DNA of 64,000 bases from Pseudomonas sp. StFLB209. Its GTDB lineage: Bacteria; Pseudomonadota; Gammaproteobacteria; Pseudomonadales; Pseudomonadaceae. Position 1 is the first letter of the stretch, and every line of letters begins with the position of its first letter. Under the pieces are notes generated by a model. It was given only the letters and a program-made list of their open reading frames with translations, was not told where the DNA came from and ran no database searches. Where the stretch lies: positions 3,551,001 to 3,615,000 of the forward strand of contig NZ_AP014637.1 of the NCBI RefSeq assembly GCF_000829415.1, in the 5' to 3' direction. The position numbers and the translations under genes are program-made. Positions 1 through 9,134 of this stretch are shown here, in pieces.

Positions 1-1
1 G

Positions 2-1570
2 CTGCGGCATGGCAGCGGGGTTGAGCCTGACCCCTACGCGACGCCGATGTACCAGCGGGTACGGGTGGTGATCGAATGGTGCGTGCGGCGCCGCAAGACG
101 GTGATTGTTGCCACCGTGGCGCTGTTTGTACTGGCGCTGGTGATGTTCCGCTTCGTGCCGCAGCAGTTCTTCCCGGCGTCCGGACGTCTTGAGTTGATGG
201 TTGACCTGAAGCTGGCCGAAGGCGCGTCGCTGAGCAATACCACCGAACAGGTCAAACGCCTGGAGGCACTGCTCAAGGATCATCCCGGTATCGAAAATTA
301 TGTGGCCTATGTCGGCACCGGTTCACCGCGTTTCTACCTGCCGTTGGACCAGCAACTGCCCGCAGCGAGCTTTGCCCAGTTTGTGGTACTGGCCAAGACC
401 ATCGAAGACCGTGAGCAATTGCGCAGTTGGCTGATCAGCGCCCTTAATGAGCAGTTCCCGACCTTGCGCTCACGAGTGACCCGGCTGGAGAACGGCCCGC
501 CGGTCGGCTACCCGGTGCAGTTCCGGATTACCGGCGAACACATCGACGAGGTTCGGGCGCTGGCGCGTAAGGTCCAGGCCAAAGTGCGCGAGAATCCGCA
601 CGTGGCCAACGTCCACCTGGACTGGGAAGAGCCCAGCAAGGTGGTGCATTTGAACATCGACCAGGACCGCGCCCGGGCACTGGGAGTGAGCAGCGGCGAC
701 GTGGCGAAATTCCTCCAGTCGTCGCTGACCGGCTCCAGCGTCAGCCAGTTTCGTGAAGACGATCAGTTGATCGATATCGTCATGCGCGGCACCCGCAGTG
801 AGCGTGAGCGGTTGCAGGACCTGTCGAGCCTGGCCGTGCCGACCAGCAACGGCACAAGCATCGCTCTGGCGCAGATCGCGACCCTCGAATACGGCTTCGA
901 AGAAGGCGTCATCTGGCATCGCAACCGCCTGCCGAACGTCACGGTGCGCGCTGACATCTACGGTCCACAGCAGCCGGCTAGCCTGGTCAAGGAGATTCTG
1001 CCGAGCCTTGCCCAGGTGCGTGCCGAACTGCCCGATGGCTATCTGCTGGAGGTCGGCGGTACGGTGGAGGATTCCGAGCGTGGCCAGAGCTCGGTCAATG
1101 CCGGGGTGCCGTTGTTCATCGTGGTGGTGCTGACCCTGTTGATGATCCAGCTGCGCAGCTTTTCGCGGATGTTCATGGTGTTCATCACCGCGCCACTGGG
1201 GCTGATAGGCGTGACCCTGTTTCTGTTGGTGTTCAACCAGCCGTTCGGCTTTGTGGCCATGCTCGGCACCATCGCCCTGTCGGGAATGATCATGCGCAAC
1301 TCGGTGATATTGGTCGATCAGATCGAACAGGACATCGGCTCCGGGCAAGACAGCTGGCACGCGATCATCGACGCCACGGTGAGGCGCTTCCGCCCCATCG
1401 TACTCACCGCGCTGGCCGCAGTGCTGGCGATGATCCCGCTGTCACGCAGCCTGTTCTTCGGCCCGATGGCGGTGGCAATCATGGGTGGCCTGATCGTCGC
1501 CACGGCCCTGACCCTGCTGTTCTTGCCGGCCTTGTATGCGGCGTGGTTCAGGGTGAAAAAGCCGGAGTAG
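2..1570 (+). CDS. RND efflux transporter inner-membrane pump (MexK/TriC type), C-terminal half
   Basis: This is the C-terminal half of a proton-driven RND drug exporter, a trimeric inner-membrane pump that works with a periplasmic adaptor and an outer-membrane channel. The frame is open to the left edge, so the start and TM1-6 lie outside the window; the in-frame ATG at 47 is internal. Visible are a TM7-like segment after an RRRK cluster, a long periplasmic loop, and a block of TM8-12 with the typical LSGMIMRNSVILVDQIE region and a terminal LTLLFLPALYAAWF helix. Roughly 520 of the usual ~1020 residues are present. Location near plsB matches, from memory, mexK of P. aeruginosa; TriC is the nearest alternative. 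The TAG stop lies inside a REP arm. Family certain, exact pump inferred. Confidence 0.9.
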   Translation: MRHGSGVEPDPYATPMYQRVRVVIEWCVRRRKTVIVATVALFVLALVMFRFVPQQFFPASGRLELMVDLKLAEGASLSNTTEQVKRLEALLKDHPGIENYVAYVGTGSPRFYLPLDQQLPAASFAQFVVLAKTIEDREQLRSWLISALNEQFPTLRSRVTRLENGPPVGYPVQFRITGEHIDEVRALARKVQAKVRENPHVANVHLDWEEPSKVVHLNIDQDRARALGVSSGDVAKFLQSSLTGSSVSQFREDDQLIDIVMRGTRSERERLQDLSSLAVPTSNGTSIALAQIATLEYGFEEGVIWHRNRLPNVTVRADIYGPQQPASLVKEILPSLAQVRAELPDGYLLEVGGTVEDSERGQSSVNAGVPLFIVVVLTLLMIQLRSFSRMFMVFITAPLGLIGVTLFLLVFNQPFGFVAMLGTIALSGMIMRNSVILVDQIEQDIGSGQDSWHAIIDATVRRFRPIVLTALAAVLAMIPLSRSLFFGPMAVAIMGGLIVATALTLLFLPALYAAWFRVKKPE

Positions 1571-1640
1571 GACCGGCCGGGCGACGATCCGCTTTGGTCG
1601 GGGAAAGAGTCGATGCTTTCCCGGCTAAAGCCGGTCCTAC
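1567..1640. repeat. REP pair (REPIN-like) overlapping the RND stop codon
   Basis: GTAGGACCGGC at 1567-1577 is repeated inverted as GCCGGTCCTAC at 1630-1640. The right half has the full Pseudomonas REP form (ccggctaaagccgg palindrome), while the left half lacks its inner part. The TAG stop of the pump gene (1568-1570) is within the left arm. Confidence 0.75.
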
Positions 1641-1653
1641 GGGAGCCGCGAGA

Positions 1654-2343
1654 TCACAACGCGCCAAATACCTTCTTCGCCAGGCTGGTCGCGGCAGCGG
1701 CCGGGTTGGCGCGGATGCTCTGCTCCTGCTTGGCAATCATCTCGAACAAACCATTGAGCGCCTGCTCGGCCACATAGTTTTCGACGTTGGCGTTCTTCGC
1801 GTCCAGCACGCCCAGCGCGGCAGCCTGGCCAGCGAAAGCGTTGTATTTCTGCGCCACGCCAACCTTGTCGGTGGCCTGCTTGACGATCGGCAGGAACTTG
1901 GCGCGAATCGCCTCACGACTGGTTTTGTCCAGGTATTGGGTAGCCGAATCCTGGCCGCCGCTGAGAATCGCCTTGGCATCAGCCACGGTCATCTTCTTCA
2001 CCGCATCGACCAGCAACGCCTGAGCCTGTGGCACCGCGGCCTCGGCGGCCTGGTTCATGCTGGTTTCGAGTTGATCGACCTCAGCGCCCATACCGAATTG
2101 GCGCATCTTCTTGGCGACCTTGCCCAGATTGCCCGGCAGTTCAATGCGCACGTCCTGGTTATTGCTGAAACCGCCCGGTGTGCCCAGTTGCTTGACCGCG
2201 ATCTGCGCACCCTGGGTCAGGGCATCCTTGAGTCCGCCGCTGGCGTCCGATTGCGACAGATCGCTCAGCGACAGGGCGAAAACATTAGCCGAGAGCAACA
2301 GGCCTGCACACAGGCCAGCGAAAGTGAACGAGGGGCGAAACAT
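1654..2343 (-). CDS. DUF4197 family periplasmic protein
   Basis: A 229-residue protein with a signal peptide (MFRPSFTFAGLCAGLLLSANVFA) followed by the SLSDLSQSDASGGLKDAL start typical of DUF4197 proteins. The remainder is predicted mostly helical and Ala/Lys/Gln rich, with no recognisable catalytic motif. I chose the ATG at 2343 because it gives an intact signal peptide and has GGAT just upstream; the frame stays open further upstream but without export-like sequence. The function of the family is unknown. It lies between the pump gene and a YbaY-like lipoprotein and may share transcription with the latter, 55 bases upstream. Confidence 0.8.
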   Translation of the reverse strand: MFRPSFTFAGLCAGLLLSANVFALSLSDLSQSDASGGLKDALTQGAQIAVKQLGTPGGFSNNQDVRIELPGNLGKVAKKMRQFGMGAEVDQLETSMNQAAEAAVPQAQALLVDAVKKMTVADAKAILSGGQDSATQYLDKTSREAIRAKFLPIVKQATDKVGVAQKYNAFAGQAAALGVLDAKNANVENYVAEQALNGLFEMIAKQEQSIRANPAAAATSLAKKVFGAL

Positions 2344-2398
2344 GGCAGGATCCTTTTCCGGTTGAAACATCTTGAATGGAGCAAGTGCTGCAAGAGTA

Positions 2399-2800
2399 TC
2401 AGGGAAGTGCCGGATTGACCCGGATGCGCAGCGGCTGCCGGTCACTGCCATCCAGGTTCACGCTGTGCCGTTCAGTGCTGATGAACAACAGGCGCCCGTC
2501 GGCCTCTATGCGCGCGCTGACGGCGTAGCTGTGGCCGGGCGTCACCTGTGCAGGATCGTATTGCAGATGAAAAGGCAGTGGTACCTGAGTGTTGATGGGC
2601 GTGTTGTACTGGGCCAGCGTGGTCGCTGGTGCGTCGGCGCGTGACACGTCTTGCAGGCTGACACTCAGCGTCGCGGCAGGCGGCAGGGCACTGCGTTGCA
2701 GGTAGAACACCTCGCCTTCAAGGCTGGCGGTGCCGGGTTTGTGCATGGCCGAGCAAGCACTCAGTAGTGCTGTCAGGGCGATAAGGGGGATGGCTTTCAT
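2399..2800 (-). CDS. YbaY-family lipoprotein
   Basis: A 133-residue lipoprotein: MKAIPLIALTALLSAC is a short signal peptide with lipobox L-S-A-C and the lipidated Cys at residue 16. The mature part (about residues 27-130) is a beta-rich domain resembling the YbaY/YscW lipoprotein family, with the LEGEVFYLQR opening, a central LPFHLQYDP segment and a closing PLRIRV strand. Such proteins are small outer-membrane or periplasmic lipoproteins; YscW relatives are secretin pilotins, but there is no secretin nearby, so I do not transfer that role. The ATG at 2800 is chosen over the longer open frame because only it gives a lipoprotein signal. Confidence 0.78.
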   Translation of the reverse strand: MKAIPLIALTALLSACSAMHKPGTASLEGEVFYLQRSALPPAATLSVSLQDVSRADAPATTLAQYNTPINTQVPLPFHLQYDPAQVTPGHSYAVSARIEADGRLLFISTERHSVNLDGSDRQPLRIRVNPALP

Positions 2801-2814
2801 GCCGGGGCTCCTTG

Positions 2815-2843
2815 AGAAACCGCCTGCCCGGAGCAGGCGGGTT
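2815..2843 (-). terminator. Hairpin downstream of plsB
   Basis: An 8-bp stem CCGCCTGC/GCAGGCGG (2820-2827 and 2833-2840) with a 5-base loop, followed on the minus strand by GTTTCTC. It is 11 bases beyond the plsB stop and probably terminates plsB. The U-tract is weak. Confidence 0.55.
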
Positions 2844-2853
2844 GAACATAACA

Positions 2854-5340
2854 CTAGCCAGCTGCAGGTGCTTCGTCGTCTGCGCCCTGCAACGTGACCT
2901 GGTGAATCGACAGGCGGATTTCTGCGGTCAGTACCCGCTTGGCGGCGCCTTCGGCCATCTCGCCAAGCTGCGGGTGGTAGCTGAGTTTGCCATTGACGTC
3001 TTTGCGCAATACGCCCTGGTCGAGCAGGGTCTGGATGAAGTGGCGGAACAGGCTTTTGTCGAAGAACTCCGGCGCATTGAGGCCATGCAGGATCGACAGG
3101 CGCTGTGCCATGACTGTGCACAAGTCTTCCAGTTCTTCTGCGCTCAGCGCGTGCTGGCCGTTATCCAGCAGCAGCGCGACAGCCATATAGAAGCGCTGCA
3201 GGGTCTGGGCAATGGCGCGTGACAGCACAGTCAGTTGCACGAACTCCCGCGAGCTGGGCTCGGGGCGCAGGTACACGTCATTTTCCAGGCGCAACAGACC
3301 TTGCTCGACAAACGCTGCCAGCCACTGTTCGATGACTTCGTCCAGTTCGGCCAGCGACCAACGGATGAACAGCTCCGACTGCAGATAAGGGTACAGGGCA
3401 CGGGTGTAGCGCAGGATCAACTCGCGGCTCATCCGTGACCAGCTCTGGAAGAAGCAGGCCAGCAGCGAGGGCAGGGCAAAGATATGCAGGACATTGTTGC
3501 GGTAGTAGGTCATCAACACCGCGTTCTGCTCGTCCAGATAATAGATGCGCCCCAGCGCGTCCTTTTGCTCGGCCAGCAGTTCCATGCTTTTCACATGCTC
3601 GATCAGCGCCTTGCCGTCACCGTCCGGCAGCGTGGTGTGCGCGGAGTAAGGCACCTGGCGCAGTAGCGTCAGGAACAGATCCAGGGTGCGCTCCAGCGCC
3701 TGGTCACCCAGTGCCAGGCGCGGCGTGGACAGCAAGGCCAGGGCCACCAGATTGACCGGGTTGATGGCGGCCGCCTCGTTGATCCGTTGCGCCACGCGCT
3801 CGGCCAGCTGGTTAGTGGTCGTGCTCAGCCATTGCGGGCGATCGTGCGGGCCGACCGACTGCTGACGCCAGTCTGGTTGTTGCTGGTCAAGAAATTCAGC
3901 CAGGCGGATCGGTTCGCCAAAGTTGACCGCCACCTCGCCGAAGCGTTTTTTCAGCGCGCCGAAGACCTTGAACAGATCGAACACCGATTCTTTCTTTTTG
4001 GTCTTGCCGCGCAATTCACCCAGATAGGTACGGCCTTCGAGTACCCGTTCATAACCGATATAGACCGGCACGAAGACCAGCGGCATGCGTGGATTACGCA
4101 AAAAGCTGCGCAAGGTGATGGCCAGCATGCCGGTCTTGGGTTGCAGCATGCGCCCGGTGCGCGAGCGGCCGCCTTCGACAAAGTATTCGACCGGGAAGCC
4201 TTTGCTGCACAGGGTGTTGAGGTATTCGTTGAATACCGTGCTGTAGAGCGGATTGCCTTTGAAGCTGCGGCGCATGAAAAACGCCCCGCCACGGCGCAGC
4301 AGGTTACCGACCACCGGCATGTTGAGGTTGATCCCGGCGGCGATGTGCGGCGGGGTCAGGCCATTGCGGAACAACAAATAGGAGAGCAGCAGGTAGTCGA
4401 TGTGGCTGCGGTGGCACGGCACGTAGACCACCTCATGCCCTGGTGCGACCTTTTGCACGTTCTCGATGTGATTGACCTTGATACCGTCGTAGATCTTGTT
4501 CCAGAACCAGCTGAGCAGCACTTCCATGAAGCGGATGACGGTATAGGTGTAGTCCGAGGCGATCTCGTTGGCATAGCCCAGCGCCTGCTCACGGACCTTG
4601 GCTTCAGGCAGGTTGTCGCGTTCGGCGGCTTCCTTGATCGCTTGCACCACCAACGGTGCTCTGATCAGGTCCTTGACCAGATTGCGTCGGTGCGAAACGT
4701 CCGGGCCGATAACCGAACTGCGCACATTGCGAAAATGCACCCGCAGCAGCCGCTGGGTCATGCGCAAGGTCAGGGCCGGTCCCTTGTTCTGCGCCAGCAG
4801 GTCGCGCAAGTGAATGGGCGCGGAAAACTGCACACGGGTCTTGCGGCCCAGAATCAGAATGGTCACCAGCCGCCGCAACCGCCCGGTCACCGCCCAGCTG
4901 TCAGCGAACAGCAACTTCCAGGCGCTGGACTCATGGTCGGGCGACTGTCCCCAGAACACACTCACCGGAATGATCTGCGCATCCTCGCCCGGATACTCAT
5001 TGAGCGTATTGAGCAACCGCTCCAGCACCGGTGGCGCCCCGCGTTTGTCATGGCGCCCCAGCCAGTCTGGCTCCGGGGTCAGATAGAAGAACCCGGCTGG
5101 CTCTAGCTGACCATTGACCGCGACTTCCAGTACCGGACGCGGCAGGCCCACCTTGGTGCACTCCCGATCCACCACTGCCAGATCACTCAGCGCTGGCGAC
5201 TGCAAGGCATAAAACACCGGCTTGCTGCGATCCAGATCCAGCTTCAGCGACGACTGATTGATCGTCTCCGAACGAACCCAGAGAAACAACACACGGCGCA
5301 AGGCACCGAAGACAAGGCGGTGCAACGGAGATCGGGTCAT
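2854..5340 (-). CDS. plsB: Glycerol-3-phosphate 1-O-acyltransferase PlsB
   Basis: PlsB catalyses the first step of phospholipid synthesis, acylating sn-glycerol-3-phosphate at position 1 from acyl-CoA or acyl-ACP at the inner membrane. The 828-residue product has the acyltransferase HX4D box (HRSHID, residues 310-315), the glycerophosphate-binding EGGRSRTG block (389-396) and the [11 protein letters not shown] motif. The length matches the gammaproteobacterial PlsB family. The start at 5340 ([12 protein letters not shown]) is chosen on homology; a longer open frame runs upstream through repeat sequence and is not credible protein. It stands alone, followed by a hairpin. Confidence 0.95.
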   Translation of the reverse strand: MTRSPLHRLVFGALRRVLFLWVRSETINQSSLKLDLDRSKPVFYALQSPALSDLAVVDRECTKVGLPRPVLEVAVNGQLEPAGFFYLTPEPDWLGRHDKRGAPPVLERLLNTLNEYPGEDAQIIPVSVFWGQSPDHESSAWKLLFADSWAVTGRLRRLVTILILGRKTRVQFSAPIHLRDLLAQNKGPALTLRMTQRLLRVHFRNVRSSVIGPDVSHRRNLVKDLIRAPLVVQAIKEAAERDNLPEAKVREQALGYANEIASDYTYTVIRFMEVLLSWFWNKIYDGIKVNHIENVQKVAPGHEVVYVPCHRSHIDYLLLSYLLFRNGLTPPHIAAGINLNMPVVGNLLRRGGAFFMRRSFKGNPLYSTVFNEYLNTLCSKGFPVEYFVEGGRSRTGRMLQPKTGMLAITLRSFLRNPRMPLVFVPVYIGYERVLEGRTYLGELRGKTKKKESVFDLFKVFGALKKRFGEVAVNFGEPIRLAEFLDQQQPDWRQQSVGPHDRPQWLSTTTNQLAERVAQRINEAAAINPVNLVALALLSTPRLALGDQALERTLDLFLTLLRQVPYSAHTTLPDGDGKALIEHVKSMELLAEQKDALGRIYYLDEQNAVLMTYYRNNVLHIFALPSLLACFFQSWSRMSRELILRYTRALYPYLQSELFIRWSLAELDEVIEQWLAAFVEQGLLRLENDVYLRPEPSSREFVQLTVLSRAIAQTLQRFYMAVALLLDNGQHALSAEELEDLCTVMAQRLSILHGLNAPEFFDKSLFRHFIQTLLDQGVLRKDVNGKLSYHPQLGEMAEGAAKRVLTAEIRLSIHQVTLQGADDEAPAAG

Positions 5341-5532
5341 ACGGAGTCTGCTAACAAGGAAGGCATGGGCGGCCGGGGCGACAGTGTGCCGTATCCGCCA
5401 GGGAACGGCAAAAAGACCGGTGTCGTCTATTGGTGTCAAGAATCGTAGGAAAGTTCGCAGCGACAGCCCCAAGCAGGAGCTCGCTGTCCATGCTTGGCTC
5501 GTGATCTTGCTCTGCTGTAGCTTTGCTTTTGC

Positions 5533-5583
5533 TCTCGAACCAAGATGGCGCAGACGACGCGAATCGCGACTTTGGCGCAGGCC
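5533..5583. repeat. Dispersed intergenic repeat, copy 1
   Basis: About 50 bases aligning well, with one small gap, to 44741-44791. Shared blocks are GATGGC, GACGC, CGCGAC and TTGGCGCAGGCC. It sits between plsB and the uncharacterised gene and encodes nothing recognisable. Confidence 0.6.
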
Positions 5584-5730
5584 GAGGGTAGGCGTCGATT
5601 CGGGGGAGAATCCGACATGGATGTCGCTGCTCTTGATATCAGGAGCAGGTGCGCTGGGCAGGACGCCCATCGCGCCGGCCCCCGAGGATCAAACAACCGC
5701 GGCAATGACCCTTGCACAAAACGAAAGGCC

Positions 5731-5754
5731 TTCGCGGCTAAAGCCGCTCCTACG
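5731..5754 (-). repeat. REP element (singlet)
   Basis: The palindrome CGCGGCTAAAGCCGC is followed by TCCTAC, i.e. the minus-strand form begins GTAGGAGCGGC. This is the common Pseudomonas REP type. A near-identical copy is at 44913-44935. Confidence 0.8.
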
Positions 5755-5781
5755 GGCGATCCCGCGCCAGGCCAGCTGATG

Positions 5782-6159
5782 TCAGGAGGTGCGCCAGATA
5801 ATCTCTTGTTCACCTTCGGCACTGATCCTGATCCACCGGTCAGCGTCCTCCTCACCATCATCCTCCGCCCAACTGCCCGGCGCACAGCGTACCTCAACAG
5901 CCAGCGCCGCAAACGCCGCATGGGCGCAGGCAATATCGTCGTCCCAAGGCGTCTTGTCACTCTCCAGAAACAGACTGTTCCACTTGCCCACTGCCTTGGG
6001 CACCCAGGTCACCGGCACCTCGCCGGCCCGGCACTTCCAGGTCTGGCCTTTCTGCTGCCACTCACTGCACGGCCCCAGCGCGACACTCAACCAGGCAGTA
6101 ATCGCCTTGTGATCGACGTCTTCGTCCTTCAGGTAAATCTCGATATCAGGTTGACGCAT
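5782..6159 (-). CDS. Conserved hypothetical protein (125 aa), upstream partner of rlmA
   Basis: A 125-residue acidic soluble protein with no signal peptide. I do not recognise a named family. Visible features: an N-terminal MRQPDIEIYLKDEDVD, Trp-rich segments (TAWLSV, EWQQKGQTWKC, TWVPKAVGKWNSLF), a DKTPWDDDIACAHAAFAAL helix, and an acidic AEDDGEEDADRWIRI stretch near the end. The ATG at 6157-6159 is the only start consistent with the gap to rlmA, which ends 19 bases upstream; co-transcription with dapE-rlmA is likely. Related proteins in this position occur, to my recollection, in other pseudomonads, so it is probably a real gene of unknown role. Confidence 0.75.
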   Translation of the reverse strand: MRQPDIEIYLKDEDVDHKAITAWLSVALGPCSEWQQKGQTWKCRAGEVPVTWVPKAVGKWNSLFLESDKTPWDDDIACAHAAFAALAVEVRCAPGSWAEDDGEEDADRWIRISAEGEQEIIWRTS

Positions 6160-6178
6160 GATGGCCTCGAAAAATGGC

Positions 6179-6988
6179 TTACTGCAGCACGAAATAATCG
6201 TAGCGCATGGAAACGGTGACCTTGAACGGGCCAGGGTAATCGATGACCGCTGCCCGGCGCTCGGCGCTGGCCCGCCAGCCATGTGGCGTCATCGCCAAGA
6301 GATCGGCACGCGACTGGCTGTCGATCAGCTTGAGGGTATAGGTCAGGGTCTCGCTGTGAGCCAGCTCCATCCCCTCCGGTACCAGTGCCAGATGCTTGTC
6401 ATCGGCGTAGTCGCGGACTTCGTCGTACAGCTTCTGGCGCATCTCCATCAGATGGCCGCTGGTCGGCCCTACGCGCATCAGGCCGCCGCCAGGCGTCAGC
6501 AGACGCCTGGCCTCAAGCCAGTCCAGCGGGCTGAAGACGCTGGCCAGAAACTGACAACTGGCGTCCGGCAACGGAATGCGCGCCATGCTCGCGACCAGCC
6601 AGGTCAGGCTGCTGTCACGCCGGCAGGCGCGTTTGATTGCCTCGCGGGAAATATCCAGCGCATAGCCATCGGCTTTGGGCAGTGCCTCGGCAATTTGCGC
6701 GGTGTAATAGCCTTCGCCGCAGCCGATGTCCAGCCAGCGCCCCGGCGCTCGCTCGGCGGCCAGTTCCGCCAGACGGCGGGCCACCGGCGCGTAATGGCCG
6801 GCGTCGAGAAAGCGCCGCCGGGCTTCGACCATCGCCTGGTTATCGCCCGGGTCACGGCTGTTCTTGTGCTGCACCGGCAGCAGATTCAGGTAACCCTGGC
6901 GTGCACGGTCGAAACGATGATTGGCCGGGCAGGCCACGCCGTTGTCGGCGTTGGCCAGTGGCGCTGCGCAGATTGGACAGGTGAGCAT
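6179..6988 (-). CDS. rlmA: 23S rRNA (guanine-N1) methyltransferase RlmA type
   Basis: A 269-residue class I methyltransferase modifying a guanine N1 in 23S rRNA (G745 in E. coli). Residues 4, 7, 20 and 24 (C, C, C, H) form the N-terminal zinc site typical of RlmA, followed by NHRFDRARQGYLNLL. The SAM-binding motif is LDIGCGEGYY (86-95) and FSPLDW lies in the substrate region. Its ATG shares one base with the dapE TGA (TGATG at 6990-6986), indicating translational coupling. RlmA(I) and RlmA(II) are homologous; a gammaproteobacterial context favours the G745 enzyme. Confidence 0.9.
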   Translation of the reverse strand: MLTCPICAAPLANADNGVACPANHRFDRARQGYLNLLPVQHKNSRDPGDNQAMVEARRRFLDAGHYAPVARRLAELAAERAPGRWLDIGCGEGYYTAQIAEALPKADGYALDISREAIKRACRRDSSLTWLVASMARIPLPDASCQFLASVFSPLDWLEARRLLTPGGGLMRVGPTSGHLMEMRQKLYDEVRDYADDKHLALVPEGMELAHSETLTYTLKLIDSQSRADLLAMTPHGWRASAERRAAVIDYPGPFKVTVSMRYDYFVLQ

Positions 6989-8139
6989 CAGGCGAGCAAC
7001 TTGACCAGGGTCTGATAGTAGATCTCGGTCAGCACGTCGAGGTCGCTGGCCAGGATGCGTTCGTTGACCTGGTGGATGGTGGCGTTGACCGGGCCGAGTT
7101 CGACGACCTGGGTGCCCAGCGTGGCGATAAAGCGACCGTCAGAGGTGCCGCCGCTGGTCGAAGCCTGGGTTTCGCGACCAGTAATGTCACGGATGCTCGC
7201 CGACACGGCATCAAGCAGCGCGCCTGGCTCGGTCAGAAATGGCAGGCCCGACAGCGCCCAGTCGATGTGCCAGTTCAGGTCGTGCTTGTCGAGAATTGCT
7301 GCGACACGCTGTTGCAGGCCTTCGACAGTGGACTCGGTAGAGAAGCGGAAGTTGAACACCGCGACCAGCTCACCGGGAATCACGTTGGTGGCACCGGTGC
7401 CCGAGTTGAGGTTGGAGATCTGAAAGCTGGTCGGCGGGAAGAATGCGTTGCCTTCGTCCCAGTGCTCGGCAGCCAGTTCCGCCAGGGCCGGGGCGGCCAG
7501 ATGAATCGGGTTTTTGGCCAGATGCGGGTAGGCCACGTGGCCTTGTTTGCCGCGCACCTGCAAGGTGGCGCCGAGCGAGCCACGGCGGCCGTTCTTGACC
7601 ACGTCACCGACCAGGGTGGTGCTCGACGGCTCGCCGACGATGCACCAGTCCAGACGCTCGTTACGTGCTGCCAGGCGTTCGACCACCGCCTTGGTGCCGT
7701 GGTGCGCCGGGCCTTCTTCATCGCTGGTGATCAGAAAGGCCACCGAGCCTTTGTGATCGGGGTAGTCGCGCACGAAGCGTTCGCTGGCCACCACCATCGA
7801 CGCCAGGCTGCCTTTCATGTCGGCTGCACCACGGCCGCAGAGCATGCCGTGCTCGTCGATCAGCGCGTCGAACGGGTCGTTCTGCCAGGCCTGTACCGGG
7901 CCGGTGGGCACCACGTCGGTGTGGCCGGCAAAGCACAGCACCGGGCCGTCACCGTTGCCATGGGTGGCCCAGAAGTTATCGACGTCTTCGATGCGCATCG
8001 GTTCGAGCTTGAAGCCGGCCGCGCCCAGGCGTTGCATCATCACCGCCTGGCAATCGGCATCGAGCGGCGTAACCGATGGCCGACGAATCAGGTCGCAGGC
8101 CAGTTGGAGAGTGGGCGAGAGGTCGGCTGGGGCCGTCAT
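6988..8139 (-). CDS. dapE: Succinyl-diaminopimelate desuccinylase DapE
   Basis: DapE is a dinuclear zinc hydrolase that removes succinate from N-succinyl-LL-diaminopimelate in lysine and peptidoglycan precursor synthesis. The 383-residue sequence contains H73 and D75 ([10 protein letters not shown]), bridging D107 ([11 protein letters not shown]), the catalytic E141-E142 ([11 protein letters not shown]) and a C-terminal His near 356 (NATIHQVNE). ATG at 8139 is preferred over a TTG two codons upstream, since [14 protein letters not shown] matches Pseudomonas DapE starts. It shares the window with dapD and dapC, so three of the succinylase-branch genes cluster within 8 kb, in separate transcription units. 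Confidence 0.97.
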   Translation of the reverse strand: MTAPADLSPTLQLACDLIRRPSVTPLDADCQAVMMQRLGAAGFKLEPMRIEDVDNFWATHGNGDGPVLCFAGHTDVVPTGPVQAWQNDPFDALIDEHGMLCGRGAADMKGSLASMVVASERFVRDYPDHKGSVAFLITSDEEGPAHHGTKAVVERLAARNERLDWCIVGEPSSTTLVGDVVKNGRRGSLGATLQVRGKQGHVAYPHLAKNPIHLAAPALAELAAEHWDEGNAFFPPTSFQISNLNSGTGATNVIPGELVAVFNFRFSTESTVEGLQQRVAAILDKHDLNWHIDWALSGLPFLTEPGALLDAVSASIRDITGRETQASTSGGTSDGRFIATLGTQVVELGPVNATIHQVNERILASDLDVLTEIYYQTLVKLLA

Positions 8140-8286
8140 GAACAAGACTCCGGTTGCAGGGCGCAGAATGTGCGAGGTGCGAAAAGGCCGATATCTTAAA
8201 GCAAAATCGCCCGCTCCATGCGCCTGAATCGGCGGCTTTGCGACAGTCCGTTGCTGGCGGTGGGTGTCCTGCGCGGCGTCAACGCC

Positions 8287-8292
8287 TATAAT
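8287..8292 (+). promoter_or_regulatory. Possible tcdA -10 box
   Basis: A perfect TATAAT lies 26 bases upstream of the tcdA ATG, between divergent dapE and tcdA. No good -35 hexamer is found at normal spacing, so this rests on the -10 alone. Confidence 0.4.
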
Positions 8293-8318
8293 GCGCGCAG
8301 GTTTTCGAGGTCATGAAC

Positions 8319-9134
8319 ATGAGCACAGCAGATCCACGTTTTGCCGGTATCGCCCGGTTGTATGGCAGCCAGGGGCTGGAGCGCCTGCAAGCGGCCCATG
8401 TCGCGGTGATTGGTATTGGTGGCGTGGGTTCGTGGGCTGCTGAGGCGCTGGCGCGCAGTGGCGTGGGCGAGATATCGCTGTTCGATCTGGACGACGTCTG
8501 TGTCAGCAACACCAACCGCCAGTTGCATGCGCTGGACGGTACTGTGGGGCGGGCCAAGGTCGAGGTGATGGCCGAGCGTATTCGGGCGATCAACCCGGAG
8601 TGCGTGGTGCATGCGGTGATGGACTTCGTGACCCCAGACACACTGGCTGAGTACATCACTCAAGAGCTGGATTTTGTGATCGACTGTATCGACAGCGTCA
8701 AGGCCAAGGCCGCGCTCATTGCTTGGTGCAAACGGCGCAAGATCGGCCTGGTGACCACCGGCGGTGCAGGCGGGCAGATCGACCCGACGCAAATTCAGGT
8801 CTGTGACCTGAACCGTACCTTCAACGATCCGCTGGCGGCCAAGGTGCGTTCGACCCTGCGCCGCGACTACAACTTCTCGCGTACCCCCAGCCGCAGCTAC
8901 AGCGTGCCGTGTGTATTTTCCAGCGAGCAGTTGCGTTATCCGATGCCCGACGGCAGCGTGTGCCAGAGCAAGACCTTTGTCGGCGAGGGCGTGCGTCTGG
9001 ACTGTGCCGGAGGCTTTGGCGCAGTGATGATGGTTACCGCGACCTTCGGCATGGTCGCGGCGAGCAAGGCGGTGGACAAACTGGTAGCCGGGACCCGCCG
9101 GCCAGCGGAACGGGTCAAGCCAGCAAACTGTTGA
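8319..9134 (+). CDS. tcdA: tRNA threonylcarbamoyladenosine dehydratase TcdA (CsdL)
   Basis: An E1-like enzyme that activates the carboxyl of t6A37 in tRNA with ATP and cyclises it to ct6A. The 271-residue protein has the nucleotide-binding IGIGGVGSWAAEALARSG segment (residues 31-48), D-DD-CVSNTNRQ, and the YSVPCVFSSE and CGGFG-like C-terminal blocks of the YgdL family. Two ATGs are possible (8313, 8319); GAGG at 8307-8310 is only 2 bases from the first but 8 from the second, so I chose 8319. In E. coli TcdA interacts with the CsdA-CsdE sulfur-transfer pair, and here csdA and the SufE-like gene lie convergently next door. Its TGA stop is inside a repeat end. Confidence 0.93.
   Translation: MSTADPRFAGIARLYGSQGLERLQAAHVAVIGIGGVGSWAAEALARSGVGEISLFDLDDVCVSNTNRQLHALDGTVGRAKVEVMAERIRAINPECVVHAVMDFVTPDTLAEYITQELDFVIDCIDSVKAKAALIAWCKRRKIGLVTTGGAGGQIDPTQIQVCDLNRTFNDPLAAKVRSTLRRDYNFSRTPSRSYSVPCVFSSEQLRYPMPDGSVCQSKTFVGEGVRLDCAGGFGAVMMVTATFGMVAASKAVDKLVAGTRRPAERVKPANC

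Larger units (their letters stand above)
5341..5781. other. Intergenic region upstream of plsB: degenerate dispersed repeat plus REP
   Basis: This 441-base stretch holds no credible gene. It carries a degenerate copy of a dispersed repeat (about 5510-5590, similar to 44730-44792), a low-complexity stretch rich in TTGCT/CTTTGC, a region around 5610-5700 that I recognise as recurring in Pseudomonas intergenic DNA, and a REP singlet at 5731-5754. The plsB promoter should also lie here on the minus strand, but I cannot single out -35/-10 boxes. Confidence 0.6.

Noticed and set aside
5341..5670. Upstream extension of plsB (about 110 extra codons)
   Set aside because: The extra sequence runs through dispersed repeat DNA, and PlsB homologues begin near MTRSPLHR at 5340.
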